A stretch of 64,000 bases of DNA from G963663315 sp963665165 (GCA_963665165.1 OY761989.1:1116001-1180000); one strand, 5' to 3'; counted from the stretch's first letter, positions 52,409 through 60,256 are shown. The notes: generated by a model from the sequence alone, not told the origin. Program-made: numbers and translations.

Positions 52409-53481
52409 CGATTTTCATCCGACTCCGGCGCCAGCTCGAACAGGGTTATTTCATTGAGCGACCCCAGTCTCATCAAGGGTCCCCAGGTGCCTGTTCCGGA
52501 TGAAACGTAAAGGTATTGATGGCGTTTTCGATGCAGCCCGTTGATGCGGTTGAACTGCTGTTTGACGATCAGGTTGAACGGAAAAATCTGCCCATTGTGA
52601 GTGTGTCCGCACAGCATCAGATCAATGCCATGGTCAATCGCCGCTTCCCAACCGTGCGGACGATGGTATAACAGCAGGCTGAACTGGTCCGGGTTGTTCG
52701 CGATCCGCGGCAGGTGAATATCGACCTGATCCCTGCGGTCTGCGTCATCTATGCCGATAAAGACCAGTTCTCCGGCGCTCCACGAATCCTGTCTCAAGGT
52801 ATTCATGCCGAGACGTTTTGCGATATCCAGAATCTTGTCCAGGTCGGCGTAACGTTCATGATTGCCAATCGTGAAAAAAGTCCTGGCCTTGATCTGGCCC
52901 ATGGATTCCAATGCTTCATAGTCAACCGAGCTGCTGTCGATCAAATCCCCGGTGACGGCGACAAAATCGGGCTCAAGGGCATTGATCCTGTTGACGACAC
53001 GTTGCATGAAACCGCTTTGGCGAGAACCGATATGGACATCGCTGATCTGGGCAATCCGGTATTTTCGACTGATTTTCGGGCTGCTTATCCGTAGTCTTTT
53101 GACGGACAGGTGGTGAGAGGCCAGGATTGAAAACAGCACCAGCGCTATGCCGGTGACGAGAACCGTCTGGGCGACGAGCCGGTCATCCAGATCGGACGCC
53201 CACCGGACCGGCTCGGCAATCAGCGTCAGGACGGCGAATACGAAACTTATCCCGAACCAGTGTACGACGAGGTAGCGAACCTTCATTTTTGGTCCGCTGA
53301 ATGAATAGTACATGCCGACCAGACCCACCAGCCAGACTGCGAGTGACTGGAAAATCGTGAACTCGATTCCGCCGCCATACCAATTGGTCAACCGGCTGAC
53401 CGGCCAGGCAAATACGAAGCAGCAGGCGAGGGGGAACAGAATATTGAACCGGAGACGGGTACTGGATTGCCTGGATGCCAT
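52405..53481 (-). CDS. membrane-anchored calcineurin-like metallophosphoesterase
   Basis: 358 residues. Four hydrophobic segments fill the first 140 residues. The metallophosphoesterase domain follows: ISDVHIGSRQS, TGDLIDSSSV, FTIGNHERYAD, YHRPHG and LCGHTHNGQIFPF. It resembles YkuE/YaeI-type enzymes; the substrate is unknown (phospholipid or pyrophosphate in relatives). ATG 53481 (MASRQSSTRL) is chosen; the open frame to 53613 overlaps the pyruvate kinase promoter and start. Confidence 0.87.
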   Translation of the reverse strand: MASRQSSTRLRFNILFPLACCFVFAWPVSRLTNWYGGGIEFTIFQSLAVWLVGLVGMYYSFSGPKMKVRYLVVHWFGISFVFAVLTLIAEPVRWASDLDDRLVAQTVLVTGIALVLFSILASHHLSVKRLRISSPKISRKYRIAQISDVHIGSRQSGFMQRVVNRINALEPDFVAVTGDLIDSSSVDYEALESMGQIKARTFFTIGNHERYADLDKILDIAKRLGMNTLRQDSWSAGELVFIGIDDADRRDQVDIHLPRIANNPDQFSLLLYHRPHGWEAAIDHGIDLMLCGHTHNGQIFPFNLIVKQQFNRINGLHRKRHQYLYVSSGTGTWGPLMRLGSLNEITLFELAPESDENR

Positions 53482-53562
53482 CACTGGAGGATATACCAGG
53501 ATCCGTTGAAATGAAATTGACGGAACGGGTTTTCCTGCACGGTCGCAACGGTTAATCCGGGG

Positions 53563-53568
53563 TATAAT
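53563..53568 (+). promoter_or_regulatory. -10 box of pyk
   Basis: A perfect TATAAT in the gap between the divergent phosphoesterase and pyk. Transcription would start near 53575. That leaves room for AGGGAG (53584-53589) as ribosome site before CTG 53599. No clear -35. Confidence 0.45.
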
Positions 53569-53574
53569 CCGGCT

Positions 53575-55029
53575 TTGGAATCCAGGGAGACCCCAAAGCT
53601 GAAATCCGCACACAAATTACGCAAGACCAAGGTCATCGCCACCATTGGCCCTGCCTGCGACCATGTCGATACGCTTAAAGACATGATTGCAGCGGGCATG
53701 AATGTTGCTCGCCTGAATTTGTCCCATGGAAATGTGGAATCCCATACCCGGACGCTCGAGCGTGTTCGTCAGGCGGCGACGGAAATGGATGCCGCGCTGG
53801 CGGTCATGGTGGATACCAGAGGGCGCGAAATCCGCACAGGCAGGCTCCATGCCGACAATGTGCTGCTGGAACGCCACCAGTCGTTTTCAATTTATGCAGG
53901 AGATGGAATCGGAGATAGTACCGGGGTCACCGTTTCCCATCCGAATCTGTACCGGCATACCAGTCCGGGTGACCGCATATTGATTGATGATGGCCAGATG
54001 GAGCTGGTTGTAACCGCTGTCAAGGGAGATGAAATCCAGTGCAGGGTTGAATGCGGCGGTTTGCTCAGAAACGCCAGGGGCGTCAACCTGCCGGACAACA
54101 AAACCGCATTCAACGACATTCCGTCCGATGACAGCCTGGAAATCGGGTTCGCTGCGGCCAATAATGTTCAGTACATTGCCGCGTCATTCGTTCGAAACGC
54201 CCGCGAAGTCGTGAACATGCGCAACGCGCTCAGGAACCGGGGCTCGCATATCCCGATCATCGCGAAGATAGAAAACCGCGAGGGGGTTGACAACATGAAC
54301 AGCATCATCGCGGCGGCCAACGGCATTATGGTTGCGCGCGGCGACCTCGGCGTCGAACTGGAAATGGGTGAAGGCCCGACCGTTCAAAAGCAGATTATCC
54401 GGGCTACCGTATCCCAGGGCAAACCCGTGATTACCGCAACCCAGATGCTGGATTCGATGGAGCGGAATCCGAGACCGACCCGGGCCGAGGTCAGCGATGT
54501 CGCCAATGCCATTTTCGATGGCACTTCCGCAGTGATGTTGTCCGGCGAAACCGCGGTCGGCAGACGTCCTGTCGAAGCCGTGCGAACCATGGTGAGTCTG
54601 GCCCGCGAAGCGGAGGCGGGGTTGAGTCGATTCGGTTATCTTCAGCAAATCGAACCGCATCCCGCGAACGAGGTTACGGATGCGGTGGCGCAGGCCTCGA
54701 TTACGATGGCAAACCACCTGAACGCGGCCGCTATTATTGCACTGACCGAGACCGGATTCACTTCCCGGCTGATATCCAAGTACCGCCCCGACTGTCCGAT
54801 TCTCGCGATCACCACCCGTAAGTCAGTGGTCAGCCGTCTCGCCATGAATTGGGGCGTATTGGCAATGCACTACGACGGGGATGGCAGCGATGATGAAAAA
54901 ATTGTTTTCGCCATCAATCGCGCCAAAGAACTCGGTTACGTCAAGGACAATGATCTGTTGATCCTGACCGCGGGGAGTTCGCGGCAGGCGGGCAGTACCG
55001 ATTTGATTCGGGTTTTACGGGTCCGATAG
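53575..55029 (+). CDS. pyk: pyruvate kinase
   Basis: Last step of glycolysis, PEP plus ADP to pyruvate plus ATP. TKVIATIGPACDHVDTLKDM opens the barrel, with VARLNLSHGN for potassium binding. The catalytic lysine/glutamate loop is IIAKIENREGVDNM, and MVARGDLGVELEM, KPVITATQMLDSM and GTSAVMLSGETAVG follow. The usual DTKGPEIRTG reads DTRGREIRTG here (residues 80-89). About 484 residues. The start is uncertain: TTG 53575 is the first classical codon, but it coincides with the predicted transcription start; CTG 53599, nine bases after AGGGAG, gives MKSAHKLRKTKVIATIG, a better family N-terminus. Confidence 0.93.
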   Translation: MESRETPKLKSAHKLRKTKVIATIGPACDHVDTLKDMIAAGMNVARLNLSHGNVESHTRTLERVRQAATEMDAALAVMVDTRGREIRTGRLHADNVLLERHQSFSIYAGDGIGDSTGVTVSHPNLYRHTSPGDRILIDDGQMELVVTAVKGDEIQCRVECGGLLRNARGVNLPDNKTAFNDIPSDDSLEIGFAAANNVQYIAASFVRNAREVVNMRNALRNRGSHIPIIAKIENREGVDNMNSIIAAANGIMVARGDLGVELEMGEGPTVQKQIIRATVSQGKPVITATQMLDSMERNPRPTRAEVSDVANAIFDGTSAVMLSGETAVGRRPVEAVRTMVSLAREAEAGLSRFGYLQQIEPHPANEVTDAVAQASITMANHLNAAAIIALTETGFTSRLISKYRPDCPILAITTRKSVVSRLAMNWGVLAMHYDGDGSDDEKIVFAINRAKELGYVKDNDLLILTAGSSRQAGSTDLIRVLRVR

Positions 55030-55036
55030 AAACCGG

Positions 55037-56110
55037 TCAGGTTTGATCTTTGGTTTTCAGGTGCAGCGTGGTCGTCGGGAATGCGCATTGGGCGTTGTTG
55101 TCTTCAATAATCTTCAGGATGGCGAGCATCACTTCCTGCTTGATCCTGAAATACTCCTGTCCGTTTTGTGTTCTGGTGAAGCAGTAAACAAAGAAGTCCA
55201 GCGATGACGGGGCGAATGTGGTAAAGCTGACCATCAGGGTCTGATCCTGGTCGATTTCTTCGTGGGATTCCAGATACGTCTTGACCTGTGCAACGATGTC
55301 GTCCATTGCGACGGCGTCATCGTAGCGGATTCCAATGGTTTCATAAATCCGCCGGTTTTTCATTCGAGTGATATTCTCGATCGAGATGCTCGAAAAAGTC
55401 GAATTCGGCACATACAGCGCCCGGCTTTCCAGGGTCCGGATCAGTGTTATTCGCCAGCCGATCTCTTCCACGATCCCTTCGATCTGCTTGTCAGGGGACC
55501 GAATCCAGTCTCCGGTGAAAAACGGACGATCCAGATAGATCATCAACCCGCCGAAGAAATTGGATAGTATGCCCTGGGCGGCAAACCCGACCGCGATACC
55601 GCCGATCCCGCCAAACGTCAAAATACCTGCAATGCTGAGTCCGAGGTTCTGCATCGCCACCAGAGACGCGACGATAAACACTGTCAGACGCAACAATTTG
55701 CCGACGCTGGTGATAGCGAACTGATCGACTTCTTCGCCTTTTGCGGTTTTCCTGCGGATCAGGTTTTGCTGGACATTGTTGATGAATCGAACCAGAAACC
55801 AGGCGATTGCGGCAATCGCGCCCAGGTCCCTGGCTGGAACGATAGCCCTGGCAATCGGTGTGTCCAGGCCAGCCACTGCGGTTTCGCAGGCCAGGCCGAC
55901 ACCGACCACCCAGATCATCAATCGCAAGGGGGAGGCAAGCGCATTCAGGAAGGCGCCATTCCATGACAGTTCATTGTCATCCAGACGTTTGCGAAAAAAC
56001 GCCAGGATTCCCCGGGTTGCCAGACTCAGGGCCAGGGTCACGACCAGAATCACGACCACCTCCAAAGCCAGTGAATCCCGGTCGAACAGATTGGTTAACG
56101 AGTCAGGCAT
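55037..56110 (-). CDS. MscS-family mechanosensitive channel
   Basis: 357 residues with about five membrane helices. The pore helix reads GIGGIAVGFAAQGILSNFFG near 170-190. A beta domain follows (IEGIVEEIGWRITLIRTLES) and the sequence VPNSTFSSISIENITR is typical of YnaI/MscS-like channels. The C-terminal alpha-beta domain ends near 350. It opens under membrane tension to release osmolytes. Convergent with pyk. Confidence 0.9.
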   Translation of the reverse strand: MPDSLTNLFDRDSLALEVVVILVVTLALSLATRGILAFFRKRLDDNELSWNGAFLNALASPLRLMIWVVGVGLACETAVAGLDTPIARAIVPARDLGAIAAIAWFLVRFINNVQQNLIRRKTAKGEEVDQFAITSVGKLLRLTVFIVASLVAMQNLGLSIAGILTFGGIGGIAVGFAAQGILSNFFGGLMIYLDRPFFTGDWIRSPDKQIEGIVEEIGWRITLIRTLESRALYVPNSTFSSISIENITRMKNRRIYETIGIRYDDAVAMDDIVAQVKTYLESHEEIDQDQTLMVSFTTFAPSSLDFFVYCFTRTQNGQEYFRIKQEVMLAILKIIEDNNAQCAFPTTTLHLKTKDQT

Positions 56111-56152
56111 CGTTCTGCGCTGTCAGTTTGTTTGCCGGTTAGCCCCGGGAAT

Positions 56153-56452
56153 TCATTCCTGTCTGGCCCATTCGGTATAGCCGCCGTTCAGACTGTAGCT
56201 TTGCCTGAATCCCTGGTTGCTGAAAAAATCCGCCGCGCCCTTGCTCATATTGCCGTGGTAGCAACAGACGATCAGTGGCCGAGATTTGTCCGCGCCTTCG
56301 ATAAAAGACCGGACATTGCTGTTGTCGATATGGATGGCGTTCTCAATATGCCCCGATGACCAGGACGCGGCATCCCGAATATCGACAATAATCGGATCCT
56401 GGCTGTCGATCAGCGCCCTGGCGTCTTCAATGTCTATGTTTTCGAATGGCAT
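56153..56452 (-). CDS. glpE: GlpE-like thiosulfate sulfurtransferase (rhodanese)
   Basis: 99 residues, one rhodanese domain. The active loop is CYHGNMSKG with catalytic cysteine C64; E. coli GlpE has CYHGNSS. DIRDAASWSSGHIENAIHID is the CH2A-like motif, and SLNGGYTEWAR is the typical end. It transfers sulfane sulfur from thiosulfate to cyanide or thioredoxin. It lies 42 bases upstream of the MscS gene in the same direction. Confidence 0.87.
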   Translation of the reverse strand: MPFENIDIEDARALIDSQDPIIVDIRDAASWSSGHIENAIHIDNSNVRSFIEGADKSRPLIVCCYHGNMSKGAADFFSNQGFRQSYSLNGGYTEWARQE

Positions 56453-56644
56453 ACCGGTCGCCCGTGAAATTTCCGGTCAGGTCAGGAGCCACGTATCATA
56501 ACATCTTTAACGATTCTCGAGGCATCCAGACCCGCACGATGATGATCAACATCAACGATGCGGTATCGACTAGAGGGCTATGGGGTTCTATAAACGCATG
56601 GAGTCGCTTGAGGTCATCCAATACTCCCGGCAGAAAAAAGGTAC

Positions 56645-56682
56645 TGAAATGCCCTGAGAAAATCCTGTCGGCAGGTTTCTGG
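56645..56682 (+). pseudogene. fragment of a Phd-like antitoxin gene
   Basis: 38 bases match 57830-57867 inside the intact antitoxin gene with four differences, all transitions. No start, stop or flanking similarity of useful length remains. The rest of the stretch 56453-56802 holds no recognisable gene; ORFs there look random. Confidence 0.55.
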
Positions 56683-56802
56683 TTTCACAAAGTATAACAT
56701 TGTTATGCAATTTTCCAACTCAAACTGCCATTACATGAGGGGCCGATCTTAAAAAAATTATCCCGGTAGATTATTCTTAACGTTGTTTTTTGTGGGGTTG
56801 TG

Positions 56803-57085
56803 TTAGGAGCCATCGCCATCAGTTTTCCCCTTGGTTGCAGCGCGTTCCGCAAACCATATTCCCGTCTCAATCGGAAGTACCAACATAAATATGTCCTTAA
56901 GCGTTGGTGAAATTTGTATCGCTTAGCCATCCGGCACCGGCTGCCACTATCAACAGGAGTCCACCTACAAATACAAATGCACCAGCGGCGTAGGTGACGA
57001 GGACCCTTACACGACTTCGCATTATTTTTCTTTTTGTATCGTAACAATTTGGCGAAGTTGATTCTGTTCCTATTCTTTCAGACAT
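56803..57085 (-). pseudogene. small two-helix membrane protein gene with a frameshift
   Basis: From ATG 57085 the frame gives MSERIGTESTSPNC, a basic stretch and a hydrophobic segment (YAAGAFVFVGGLLLIVAAGA), then stops after DTNFTNA at 56897. One base over, the sequence continues as KDIFMLVLPIETGIWFAERA to TAA at 56803-56805. This second hydrophobic segment is the kind of C-terminus seen in small two-TM proteins I recall from other bacteria. An extra T near 56900 would explain the break. It overlaps the preceding gene by eight bases. Real mutation or sequencing error cannot be told apart here. Confidence 0.5.
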
Positions 57086-57272
57086 GATCTTCCTCAGTGC
57101 GTAAATCCCACAACTGATCAACCTCATCTGAAATATTGTCTATCCTCTCCGTGAAGTTTCTAATGTACACATAGCCCACAATCGCGATCAAGGCAGGTAG
57201 CGCAACGGCAACAATCCCCATGAATATGGAGATGATTTGCAGATAGAGGGAAATGTTTGTCTGATCGTACAT
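57078..57272 (-). CDS. small single-pass membrane protein with coiled tail
   Basis: 64 residues. YLQIISIFMGIVAVALPALI with AIVGYVYI forms one hydrophobic segment near 9-36. FTERIDNISDEVDQLWDLRT is a helical, acidic tail that could form a coiled coil. ATG 57272 is preceded at eight bases by AAGGAGGAG, a near-perfect ribosome site, which decides the start over the longer frame to 57329. It overlaps the next gene by eight bases. Unknown family. Confidence 0.65.
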   Translation of the reverse strand: MYDQTNISLYLQIISIFMGIVAVALPALIAIVGYVYIRNFTERIDNISDEVDQLWDLRTEEDHV

Positions 57273-57277
57273 CGTGA

Positions 57278-57496
57278 TTAGCTCCTCCTTCTGGTAGGCT
57301 TCCCCTTTTTCGTCTGCTCTCCTTCCCAATTTAAGGCTGCATCGCGGGTTGTCGCGCGCCCCACTTGCTTGATGTGACCACTATCCCCATAATTTTGTTT
57401 GTGTTCCCGCTCGCGCCTTTCCAAATCGTTGGTTATTCCCGTATGAACGATCCTGTTTCCCTGTTTGAAGTGATATTTGTAAGTATCTCTTGTCAT
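57278..57496 (-). CDS. divergent GIY-YIG-like small protein
   Basis: 72 residues. TYKYHFKQGNRIVHTGITND with LERREREHKQ resembles the GIY-YIG core (strand, strand, GIT.DL..R..EH). The classic GIY and YIG triplets are degenerate, and a glutamate in NWEGEQ could be the metal ligand. Nuclease activity is therefore uncertain. First gene of a three-gene unit with two small membrane proteins. A TTGTTT/TATACT promoter lies upstream. Composition is AT-richer than the core genes. Confidence 0.55.
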   Translation of the reverse strand: MTRDTYKYHFKQGNRIVHTGITNDLERREREHKQNYGDSGHIKQVGRATTRDAALNWEGEQTKKGKPTRRRS

Positions 57497-57523
57497 TTTT
57501 TAATCCTCTGAAGGTAAGATCCA

Positions 57524-57551
57524 AGTATACTGTTACAGTCATTAAAAACAA
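57524..57551 (-). promoter_or_regulatory. promoter of the GIY-YIG-like/membrane-protein module
   Basis: On the minus strand TTGTTT (57551-57546) and TATACT (57529-57524) are separated by 16 bases. Between them lies AATGACTGTAA (plus-strand 57533-57543 reversed), an 11-mer also found in the hipBA operator at 10616-10626. Confidence 0.45.
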
Positions 57552-57577
57552 TCATTAAAAAGCAAAATAAACGGATA

Positions 57578-57605
57578 ACCCTGATTCTTGTGTCGGAATC
57601 AGGGT
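57578..57605. promoter_or_regulatory. perfect 10-base inverted repeat upstream of the orphan antitoxin
   Basis: ACCCTGATTC (57578-57587) and GAATCAGGGT (57596-57605) form a perfect palindrome with an eight-base loop. TATAAT (57608-57613) follows at once, so the repeat covers the -35/spacer region of a plus-strand promoter for the antitoxin at 57652. This is an operator-like position. No T-run supports a terminator. Confidence 0.5.
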
Positions 57606-57651
57606 AATATAATTTAGCTGACGACAAAATCTGAATTAAACAAGTCATTTT

Positions 57652-57942
57652 ATGACAACTACAACCGTGTCAGAACTCAAAAGGTCAATCAGCGCTTGCC
57701 TGCGTCAGGTCAAGGCGGGTGAAGAATTGCTGATTACCGAGCACGGTCGCCCCGTAGCGCGCCTGCTGCCTGTCAAGGATCTCGCGTCTTTGCCCGAAAG
57801 TCTTCTGGATATGGAAAAACGGGGATTGTTGAAACGCCCTGAAAAAACCCTGTCGGCAGATTTCTGGAACCTGCCGCGCCCTGCCGATCCAAAGGCAACA
57901 GTACGTTCGGCAGTCTTGCGGGAACGGCGGGAGGGCTGGTGA
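57652..57942 (+). CDS. Phd/VapB-like antitoxin without partner toxin
   Basis: 96 residues. TVSELKRSISACLRQVKAGE with LLITEHGRPVARLLPV is the Phd/YefM DNA-binding fold. The rest (KRPEKTLSADFWNLPRP) is typical of antitoxins paired with PIN toxins. No toxin gene follows: 57943-58062 has no PIN-like frame. It is therefore an orphan, perhaps a domesticated regulator or anti-addiction protein. Confidence 0.78.
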   Translation: MTTTTVSELKRSISACLRQVKAGEELLITEHGRPVARLLPVKDLASLPESLLDMEKRGLLKRPEKTLSADFWNLPRPADPKATVRSAVLRERREGW

Positions 57943-58062
57943 AATTTTGAGACACATCGGCCATCTTTAATCCAACTCCGAGTAGCCACATAGAGTTGTT
58001 TCGGCAAATTGGGGATTGAGAGCGATGGCGGTGTCGAGCATGATGTCATTGTTTGCCCATGT

Positions 58063-58333
58063 TCAAAACTTGACTCGATAAACAGAAGCCTTAACGAGCG
58101 CTGACCGGCACCGAAACCAGACGTTCCCCGGCTTGTTCAGCCGAAGGTTCGGGAATTTCCCGTCCTTGATTGATACAGCCGCAAATGGCTTCATCCAGAG
58201 CATCGGCAGCCTCGACAAGCGCTCCTTCAATCGTATCGCCTTGGGTAATTGCTTCCGGTATATCCCGGCAGGTAACAACGTATCCGCCTTCATCGGGGTC
58301 TTCGGTGAGAATCACAGGGTAAATATATTTCAT
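58063..58333 (-). pseudogene. HicB-like antitoxin, frameshifted and truncated
   Basis: The first 79 residues fit the HicB fold: MKYIYPVILTEDPDEGGYVV, RDIPEAITQGDTIEGALVEA and DALDEAICGCINQGREIPEP. The frame ends at 58091 (VSVPVSAR), while the next frame continues LVKASVYRVKF to 58063, matching the HicB linker (K..LY). The C-terminal helix-turn-helix is absent. Its toxin partner is also a remnant, so the module is dead. Confidence 0.65.
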
Positions 58334-58336
58334 GGT

Positions 58337-58462
58337 TTATACCTCCGACTTATCAATGCCAAGTTGTTCCGACATGGCGTGGCAAGTACCTGTTTCCAGT
58401 TCATCTTTCCGGTTTCCAAGGATGTATTGCGGGCCGCCTGTATGGCGATAGTGGTACAGAGA
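58337..58462 (-). pseudogene. C-terminal remnant of a HicA-like toxin gene
   Basis: Upstream of hicB, the minus strand reads YHYRHTGGPQYILGNRKDEL followed by ETGTCHAMSEQLGIDKSEV and TAA (58339-58337). GNRKDELETGT and the final QLGIDKSE resemble the HicA C-terminus (GN..L..GTL..I..QAG). The N-terminal half with the catalytic histidine region is not recognisable. The stop is three bases before hicB, the normal hicAB spacing. Confidence 0.45.
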
Positions 58463-58643
58463 AGATAGAGTTCTTGTCAGAACAATTCGGTTAATTCCGG
58501 TGTATATGTAAACTGAAGCCAGACCGGCGTGACTACACGCTGCATCGTGAATCGGGTCAATGTTACGTAATCCTTGACATACCGGAAATCAGGTTCTCTT
58601 TTTGAATGTATAATCGACGATAACAATTCGTCCGGTATATGTC

Positions 58644-59114
58644 ATGCAATGGATTTTACTGTTAGTTATCGTAGTCTCACTGTTTTACTTATCCCGATAT
58701 TTCCCTAAAACCGCTTTCAGCGTTCTCGGCGTTCTGGTTATCGCCGCCGGGGCCATGGTTCTGAGTACCACGGAAATGGCTCAATTCAACCGGGGGAAGA
58801 TAGCCAACGAGGATATCCTGATCGAAAATCCGGTACTGACGCCGACCTATGCCGAGGGTTATCGGTTCAATGCGAGGTTGCTCAATAGCAACCAGAACCA
58901 TTCGCTGCGGGAGTTGGTGGTCAGCATTACCATGCTGGATTGCGCCAGTGATGAACCGGCAAGTTGCCGCGTTATCGGTCAGGAAGATGAAAGAATCAAT
59001 GTCCGCATTCCGCCGGGTCAGGCGCGGGACGTTTCCAGGACATTGTCTTTCGACAACGCCGCAGCAGCAGGTGCCCTGAAATGGGAATTCAAGGTGACTT
59101 CGACTCGCAGTTGA
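58644..59114 (+). CDS. membrane-anchored hypothetical protein
   Basis: 156 residues. Two hydrophobic segments in the first 42 residues (MQWILLLVIVVSLFYLSRYF and AFSVLGVLVIAAGAMVL) are followed by a beta-rich domain with AEGYRFNARLLNSNQNHSLR and VRIPPGQARDVS. It resembles periplasmic domains that sit behind a short membrane anchor; I cannot assign a family. TATAAT at 58609-58614 lies 29 bases before the ATG. It lies 75 bases upstream of nadD. Confidence 0.65.
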   Translation: MQWILLLVIVVSLFYLSRYFPKTAFSVLGVLVIAAGAMVLSTTEMAQFNRGKIANEDILIENPVLTPTYAEGYRFNARLLNSNQNHSLRELVVSITMLDCASDEPASCRVIGQEDERINVRIPPGQARDVSRTLSFDNAAAAGALKWEFKVTSTRS

Positions 59115-59189
59115 AGAGCCATAAAGAGCCATGACCATTTAAACGGTACAGGGTGAAATCCGCTGGCGTTAATGCTATATTGAAGGTTC

Positions 59190-59855
59190 ATGACTGATCT
59201 TCTATATGGCATTTTTGGAGGCACTTTTGATCCCATTCACAACGGCCATCTGAAAGCCATTGCTGCCGTTTCACAGCAATGCCAGCTTGAATGCGTCCAC
59301 ATCGTTCCATCAGCCAGCCCTCCGCATCGCAATCCGCCGCACGCCAGCGCCCGGCAACGACTGGAGATGACGGCGTTGGCCATAGCGGGTCTTGACCGAT
59401 ACGACCTGGATGACCGGGAATTGAATCGCGCTTCCCCTTCCTGGACCCGTGATACGGTAAGGTCATTGCAATCGGATTACCCGGACCGGAAGTTCTGTTT
59501 TGTCGCCGGAGTGGACGCATTGTCCGGCCTCCCGGACTGGTATCTGGTCGATGATCTGATCGACCGGATCCACTTTATCGTCATGCAGCGGCCCGGATGG
59601 TCGTATCCTGAACCCTTGCCGGACTGGTGGCAATCCAGGCGGACAACCCGGCTCGATGACCTGAAAGAGTATCGTGCTGGCAGATTTTACGAAGTGGAAA
59701 TAGAGCCTGTCGCGGTTTCAGCCACAGAAATCCGTTCTGCCATCAGCCGGGGAATGGATGTCAGCGACTGGATGCCGACTTCCGTGTGGAATTACATTTG
59801 CGCTCACAATTTATATGCAATCGATCCTGAGAAACCCGGACGGGAGGTCCCGTGA
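59190..59855 (+). CDS. nadD: nicotinate-nucleotide adenylyltransferase
   Basis: Makes deamido-NAD from nicotinate mononucleotide and ATP. GIFGGTFDPIHNGHL is the nucleotidyltransferase signature, with SASPPHRNPPHASARQRLEM, FVAGVDALSGLPDW and SATEIRSAI. 221 residues, normal. TATATT and GAAGG precede the ATG closely. Its stop overlaps the rsfS start by four bases. Confidence 0.95.
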   Translation: MTDLLYGIFGGTFDPIHNGHLKAIAAVSQQCQLECVHIVPSASPPHRNPPHASARQRLEMTALAIAGLDRYDLDDRELNRASPSWTRDTVRSLQSDYPDRKFCFVAGVDALSGLPDWYLVDDLIDRIHFIVMQRPGWSYPEPLPDWWQSRRTTRLDDLKEYRAGRFYEVEIEPVAVSATEIRSAISRGMDVSDWMPTSVWNYICAHNLYAIDPEKPGREVP

Positions 59856-60256
59856 ATGAACCCGTAAAGGCAACCCGGTCCATGCCCGGTGCAATGCGTG
59901 ACCGGGTGGTGGCGGCGCTTGAAGACGCCAAAGGCGTTGACATCATAGCGCTGGACGTACGCAAACTCACTGACATTACCGATTATATGGTGGTGGTCAC
60001 CGGGACTTCGGGCCGCCACATACAAACCCTTTCGGAACGGGTTCTGGAGTTCATGCTCGAATCCGGCTGGAAACCGATTGGCATCGAAGGGGAGGAGTCG
60101 CGGGAATGGATACTGGTGGATTACGTCGATGTAGTGGTTCATATCATGCTCAACGCCACGCGCAGGCACTATGACCTTGAGAGTCTGTGGAACGAGGCTT
60201 TTCAAAAACCCGTTCAACTGGCCGAAGCCGGTTCACAGGAAAAGCAGCCGGCATAG
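59852..60256 (+). CDS. rsfS: ribosomal silencing factor RsfS
   Basis: Binds ribosomal protein L14 and blocks subunit joining in starvation. DIIALDVRKLTDITDYMVVV and TGTSGRHIQTLSE are typical, and SREWILVDYVDVVVHIM ends the core. 134 residues, GTG start at 59852. It lies in the standard nadD-rsfS-rlmH order. Confidence 0.94.
   Translation: MNEPVKATRSMPGAMRDRVVAALEDAKGVDIIALDVRKLTDITDYMVVVTGTSGRHIQTLSERVLEFMLESGWKPIGIEGEESREWILVDYVDVVVHIMLNATRRHYDLESLWNEAFQKPVQLAEAGSQEKQPA

Noticed and set aside
56703..57047. 114-residue basic ORF on the minus strand
   Set aside because: Cysteine/arginine-rich shadow of the small membrane genes in another frame; no ribosome site.
57578..57605. Inverted repeat as a terminator
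   Set aside because: No T-run on either strand, and it overlaps a promoter position; operator is the better reading.
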